A stretch of DNA of 35,850 bases from Kiritimatiellia bacterium (lineage in GTDB: Bacteria > Verrucomicrobiota > Kiritimatiellia > RFP12 > UBA1067), in contig JAFXEU010000034.1 of assembly GCA_017520845.1 (NCBI GenBank), forward strand, positions 1 through 35,850, read 5' to 3'. The notes beneath the pieces were generated by a model. It did not search any database, had not been told where the DNA came from, and worked only from the letters and a program-made list of their open reading frames with translations. This document shows positions 32,597 to 35,850 of this stretch, in pieces (the first letter of the stretch is position 1; every line of letters starts with the position of its first letter). The translations under genes and the position numbers were made by a program.

Positions 32597-34713
32597 CGTT
32601 CATCCCCCTCGCACGCCATAAGTTGTAAAGCGATCGGCGCGCCCCTTAATCGAACACCGTCCTTTGCGCTGTCCCACGTTACGCGATGCTCGCCCGCCTT
32701 GCGCAAATCCGGCTTCCAGCCGAGCCGTTGCTCTTCAAACTTACCTTGTTCATTTTTACCCGAATTCTTTACAAAACTCTTCAATTGCTTCGTTACATTA
32801 GTACCGTTTTCAGTATACGACGCGATAAACACCAAGCGGTAATCAACCGCGTCCTTCTCTGAAACCGAATAGTCGATATCAACCAGGTTATTCCACGGAT
32901 AACGCTGACGGACACGAATGATCTTAGTCTCCACCGGTGAAAAAATCGGGGTAATGATAATATCAGATGTTACGGTAAATGAGAAAATATACTGCTGCTC
33001 TGAGCCGGCAATCTTTACGTCATTAATAATCCACCCGTCGAGATAGTGTGCACTATCCGGAATACCGTGAACCGTTACGACAGAATTCGAGCGATAGCTG
33101 TCGTTGTAAACGGTTACGCCCGAAACGCGGCCGCCCGTAAATTCACCGAGCTTAACAACAAAAAGCGTGATATCCTCGCGTTCTTCCTCTTTCTCGATAA
33201 CCGACACTCCGCCCGCACCGATAAAGTTATTCTCAGTACGCGATGCACCGCCAAAACCTTCAGTAACCTTACAAGATTCAAGTTCATTATCTGGAGGAAC
33301 GGTGACTTTCTCTCCAAGGGCGACAACTACGCCATTGGTTTCGAATGCCATATGAATATTCCAAGTCTCATCGAAAATTCCATTATATTCAAAATAAGTC
33401 GTTACGGAATTAGCAAAAATATAATGATTGGTCGGCTGTGAAAGCATTACAGGCGAGAGCGACCATGAATCGCCTTCCGTCTCCGTGCGGGAAACAAGCG
33501 GATGATCGAACGATGAGGTAACGCCGTCTGTACCCGTTGAACCCGCGGCGATAATGCCGGAATTCTGAACGCTTCCGAATATCCCTTCATACTCCTTCGT
33601 CGTTCCCGTCATATCGATCTGAGGCAAACCCGAAACCGCGTCATAAACCGAGTGCTGCATAGTTGAATGCACTTCCTCCGCCTCGCTGTAGCGGCCAAGA
33701 CTCGACGAAACAACAGCTTCACCATCGTCATAACCGTTATACGCTAAAATCGAGTTTACGATATGAACGTGACTCGCGCCGCCGGCGTTGCCGATCGCGC
33801 CGCCCGCCATCGTACCATATTCTTCAGATGTAGTGATATTACCGGTAAAAGTTGAATTCATAACAAAGAGATCGCCGCCCTTACAGTTATTAATACCGCC
33901 ACCGATTTCAGTAGACGCGTTATTGGCGACAACGCAGTTGTTAAGGAGCATAAGGCCCTGGTTTTCCGCGGCGCCTCCGCCGTGAGCTGGACCTAATGAT
34001 TCATTCTCGGTAAGAGAACAAGAATCCATGACAAGCGTTCCGCCGTTAATATATTCGTCAGACGTACCGACACGCTCACTGAAATTAAGAATTCCTCCGC
34101 CATACCAGTTGGCATTACGGACAATATTGCAATTTACTAAAAGCGCGCGAGCGTTAGGACGATTTAAAAGAGCGGTCCCCGTTCTAAGCATATCGACGCC
34201 TTCCATATCAAGATAGCCGTAGTTATCGATACCGCCGACAGAAGGAGAATCCCCCACTGTACGAGTGCCCGTAAAGCCACCCATCAATGTTACGTGCTTT
34301 ATAATAACCTTAGAACCAGCCTCAATTTTAAAGAGGTTATAAGTACTATATTCTCCTTCGGCCGGCTTTAAAATATAAGTTTGATCGCCCGTTCCGGCGA
34401 TTCGAACACTACCGTCTTCAGGCAAAAACGGCTTTTCAACCTGAATTGTCTTATTTTTAGTACCTGTTGTTTGGCCATCCAATATGGCACCATCCTCAAG
34501 AGTGATGCATTCTTTTAAAATAATTGTCTCAATATCCGCACGAGCTAATAGATTCGTCAAATCGACATAATTATCAACATCTCTTGCTATATGTGTATTG
34601 TCGGAGTCAATAGTATACGCAAGTGCGGAAAAACTACATAAAACCGCTAATGTTACGCAATTTATGCGCAAAAATCGTGCGCTATACACGAAAAAATCAA
34701 CTATTTTTCTCAT
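32593..34713 (-). CDS. Secreted right-handed beta-helix protein, Pmp-like, with unnamed C-terminal domain
   Basis: 706 residues. The leader is longer than usual (about 1-33, MRKIVDFFVYSARFLRINC then a hydrophobic core to ALA). Residues about 40-330 form a beta-helix with GGGILNFSE, HGGGAAENQGLMLLNNCVVANN, IGGGINNCKGGDLFVMNSTFTGN in part, and AGGAIGNAGGASHVHIVNSIL. After linker sequence, about 530-600 resembles an InlB-type B repeat (VTVHGIPDSAHYLDGW). The end, RQRYPWNNLVDIDYSV then RKAGEHRVTWDSAKDGV, is a distinctive domain I cannot name. ATG 34713 has no Shine-Dalgarno. It is the promoter-proximal gene of the surface cluster. Confidence 0.75.
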   Translation of the reverse strand: MRKIVDFFVYSARFLRINCVTLAVLCSFSALAYTIDSDNTHIARDVDNYVDLTNLLARADIETIILKECITLEDGAILDGQTTGTKNKTIQVEKPFLPEDGSVRIAGTGDQTYILKPAEGEYSTYNLFKIEAGSKVIIKHVTLMGGFTGTRTVGDSPSVGGIDNYGYLDMEGVDMLRTGTALLNRPNARALLVNCNIVRNANWYGGGILNFSERVGTSDEYINGGTLVMDSCSLTENESLGPAHGGGAAENQGLMLLNNCVVANNASTEIGGGINNCKGGDLFVMNSTFTGNITTSEEYGTMAGGAIGNAGGASHVHIVNSILAYNGYDDGEAVVSSSLGRYSEAEEVHSTMQHSVYDAVSGLPQIDMTGTTKEYEGIFGSVQNSGIIAAGSTGTDGVTSSFDHPLVSRTETEGDSWSLSPVMLSQPTNHYIFANSVTTYFEYNGIFDETWNIHMAFETNGVVVALGEKVTVPPDNELESCKVTEGFGGASRTENNFIGAGGVSVIEKEEEREDITLFVVKLGEFTGGRVSGVTVYNDSYRSNSVVTVHGIPDSAHYLDGWIINDVKIAGSEQQYIFSFTVTSDIIITPIFSPVETKIIRVRQRYPWNNLVDIDYSVSEKDAVDYRLVFIASYTENGTNVTKQLKSFVKNSGKNEQGKFEEQRLGWKPDLRKAGEHRVTWDSAKDGVRLRGAPIALQLMACEGDER

Positions 34714-34745
34714 TTGTTTATATTCGCTTTTTTAGATGGGCATGT

Positions 34746-34774
34746 ATTATATCATTTTTTACTTAAAATGTTAC
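34746..34774 (-). promoter_or_regulatory. Promoter of the surface-protein operon
   Basis: On the minus strand GTAACA (34774-34769), a 17-bp spacer and TATAAT (34751-34746), with TGA just before it as an extended -10. ATG 34713 is 32 bases downstream. Confidence 0.6.
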
Positions 34775-34876
34775 CCCTCCCCTTTAACTTTTTTAGCCGC
34801 GATAACCGCGTAAAACCATATAAAATCAATCTAAAATATCATTAATAACCCATTCGCTTACTGCACACCAAAACCA

Positions 34877-34904
34877 ACCACCGCATTTATGTAAAAGCGG
34901 TGGT
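34877..34904. repeat. Inverted repeat, 8-bp arms
   Basis: ACCACCGC and GCGGTGGT are perfect complements around a 12-base AT-rich loop. It could form an RNA hairpin or mark an element end; no U-tract follows on either strand. Confidence 0.6.
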
Positions 34905-35071
34905 AACCTCGCCCTCAAATCCGAACTTACGACCAACGCCAAAAATCAAACTTCCCCCTCATTTTCCTTAACTTTTCACACCATAGGGACAGGCCCCTCG
35001 CCCTCTTCAATTCGCCCGTTTACAACACTGTTCGTTTCACGATTCACAAGACCATTATACCATAAAAGTCA

Positions 35072-35102
35072 TTCCATTCGTTCGCTGCGCTCACGAAGGA
35101 AT
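35072..35102. repeat. REP-like hairpin
   Basis: TTCCATTCGT pairs with ACGAAGGAA (one bulge) around TCGCTGCGCTC, itself partly self-complementary. The form resembles small REP elements. Confidence 0.5.
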
Positions 35103-35135
35103 ATAAATTCACTATTGCAATACGACAAGATCGCT

Positions 35136-35163
35136 ACCCTCGCATTTTTAAAAATGCGAAGGT
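35136..35163. repeat. Near-perfect palindrome after the EF-hand-loop gene
   Basis: TCGCATTTTT is followed directly by AAAAATGCGA, flanked by ACC...GGT after one mismatch, giving 14-base arms. It lies 5 bases beyond the stop of the minus-strand gene and may act as a terminator, although the T-run is inside the stem. Confidence 0.5.
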
Positions 35164-35168
35164 AAATA

Positions 35169-35702
35169 TCATCTTACGATAATATAAAACCTGCCATTCG
35201 ATTGATTGACATTCAGACTTCTGAAACAATGCCCTTTGCCGCGAGATATAATTTTGAAATGCGTCCAAGCGCGTTTAAAAAACACCGTGCCGCGAGGAAT
35301 TTGCGTCACCGCTTCATTTCCGTTCAGCTTTGCCCGCAATCGCTTTGAATCGCGCCCTGCAGGCATCCAAGCGTTCCATTTAAACTCGCTGTCGCCTGAC
35401 GACTCGCCATAAATATACTTATTCCCGTTTTTTGGATCGACAATCTGCCATACACCGCATTCAGATCCGACAACAAGCTCCATTTCTTTCCGCGAAATAT
35501 CACCGTCCAAATCAGCATCGGTTCCAAAAGCGACTTCAACGACATTACTTGAAGTAGAAAAAAGAGAAAGCGTAAACTCCATCTCGCTCATTTCAGGCGA
35601 AGTCGCCAAAACAACATTCGTCGATACCTCGCAATCTGAATGTCCAATCGGAGGCAAAGAGCCGACATTTAAAGTCGCAGCTAATAAAAGCGCGCCTGTC
35701 AT
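35169..35702 (-). CDS. Small exported protein with a canonical EF-hand-type calcium loop
   Basis: 177 residues from ATG 35702, which overlaps the upstream stop (ATGA) and has AAGGAG 6 bases before it. Residues 1-20 (MTGALLLAATLNVGSLPP) are a weak leader. Residues 62-73, DADLDGDISRKE, fit the DxDxDGxIxxxE calcium-binding loop at every key position. The flanks do not look like a paired EF-hand, so an unpaired dockerin-like calcium site is as likely. The region after it (GVWQIVDPKNGNKYIYGE) and the C-terminus (SLNVNQSNGRFYIIVR) match nothing I recognise. It is coupled to an incomplete upstream gene. Confidence 0.7.
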   Translation of the reverse strand: MTGALLLAATLNVGSLPPIGHSDCEVSTNVVLATSPEMSEMEFTLSLFSTSSNVVEVAFGTDADLDGDISRKEMELVVGSECGVWQIVDPKNGNKYIYGESSGDSEFKWNAWMPAGRDSKRLRAKLNGNEAVTQIPRGTVFFKRAWTHFKIISRGKGHCFRSLNVNQSNGRFYIIVR

Positions 35703-35850
35703 TTACGCTCCTTTTTTTCGCGAAATGCCTTTATCCGCTTTACAGCATTTGTTGCATGTTGTCGATGAAAATCATGAGGATTCGTCTCTGCAATTTCTTC
35801 AAGAATCTTCATTCTTTCATCGCTATTTTCATACTGAGGATCAAGCGATA
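35699..35850 (-). CDS. C-terminal fragment of a gene cut by the right window edge
   Basis: 49 codons are visible, reading SLDPQYENSDERMKILEEI, then AETNPHDFHRQHATNAVKR and a Lys/Arg-rich end IKAFREKKERK. The stop TGA overlaps the ATG of the next gene (ATGA), which supports it being real. The fragment is helical and charged, without leader or motif. The family cannot be recognised from this part. Confidence 0.6.
   Translation of the reverse strand, partial: SLDPQYENSDERMKILEEIAETNPHDFHRQHATNAVKRIKAFREKKERK

Larger units (their letters stand above)
34714..35168. other. 455-base AT-rich intergenic region with several hairpins
   Basis: No open frame here looks like a protein. The region holds the promoter of the beta-helix operon near its left end and at least three inverted repeats. 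In between are scattered pyrimidine-rich stretches and a GGGACAGGCCCC segment (about 34986-34997). Nothing else is recognised. Confidence 0.6.

Noticed and set aside
35136-35163. Palindrome as a recombination (dif/att) site
   Set aside because: No integrase, no duplicated copy and no 28-bp dif-like arms; a hairpin near a stop codon is simpler.

Overview
The window looks like part of a genome from the PVC superphylum, most likely a Kiritimatiellota/Verrucomicrobiota-type carbohydrate degrader. This is inferred from three things: a dense block of secreted glycoside hydrolases with Tat- or Sec-type leaders, a PEP-CTERM protein, and chlamydial Pmp-like GGA[I/L/V]/FxxN repeats in two large exported proteins. 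No rRNA or tRNA gene was seen to settle the taxonomy.

Positions 1-16073, all on the minus strand, form one long glycan-degradation operon. Read in the direction of transcription it encodes a GH51 arabinofuranosidase, a short remnant, a beta-solenoid autotransporter-like protein, a two-module glycosidase (GH39/GH5-like plus GH50/GH42-like), a cupin, a GH127 enzyme, a sialidase-fold propeller, a broken metallophosphoesterase, a GH95 fucosidase-family enzyme, an intact metallophosphoesterase, and a LamG plus endonuclease/exonuclease/phosphatase protein cut by the left edge. Many junctions are 4-base ATGA overlaps, so expression is probably coupled.

Positions 16074-23352 hold the control and catabolic part. 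A DUF4143-type AAA ATPase on the plus strand lies behind three 33-bp promoter-like repeats. Next comes a XylR-type regulator (periplasmic-binding domain plus AraC HTH), divergent from a plus-strand operon of SDR dehydrogenase, MFS transporter, enolase-superfamily sugar-acid dehydratase and beta-propeller lactonase. Together these suggest import and non-phosphorylative oxidation of a sugar released by the hydrolases. A 34-bp direct-repeat operator with half-sites 23 bp apart occurs between the regulator and the SDR gene and again upstream of GH51. In both places it sits exactly 24 bases before an identical extended -10 (TGCTATAATATG). This is the strongest regulatory signal in the window and links both operons to one regulator.

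From about 23.4 kb the base composition falls visibly and the minus strand carries housekeeping genes (ruvA, a VOC protein, yebC, infA). A cell-surface cluster follows: a secreted protein, a membrane protein with C-terminal TPRs, a PEP-CTERM protein, and two large beta-helix proteins. A 455-base intergenic region with several hairpins separates these from a small EF-hand-loop protein and a gene cut by the right edge.

Several short repeats of dispersed type have entered coding sequence in frame. Some start-codon regions carry exact tandem duplications, and at least two small gene remnants are visible, so the accessory half has been remodelled recently.
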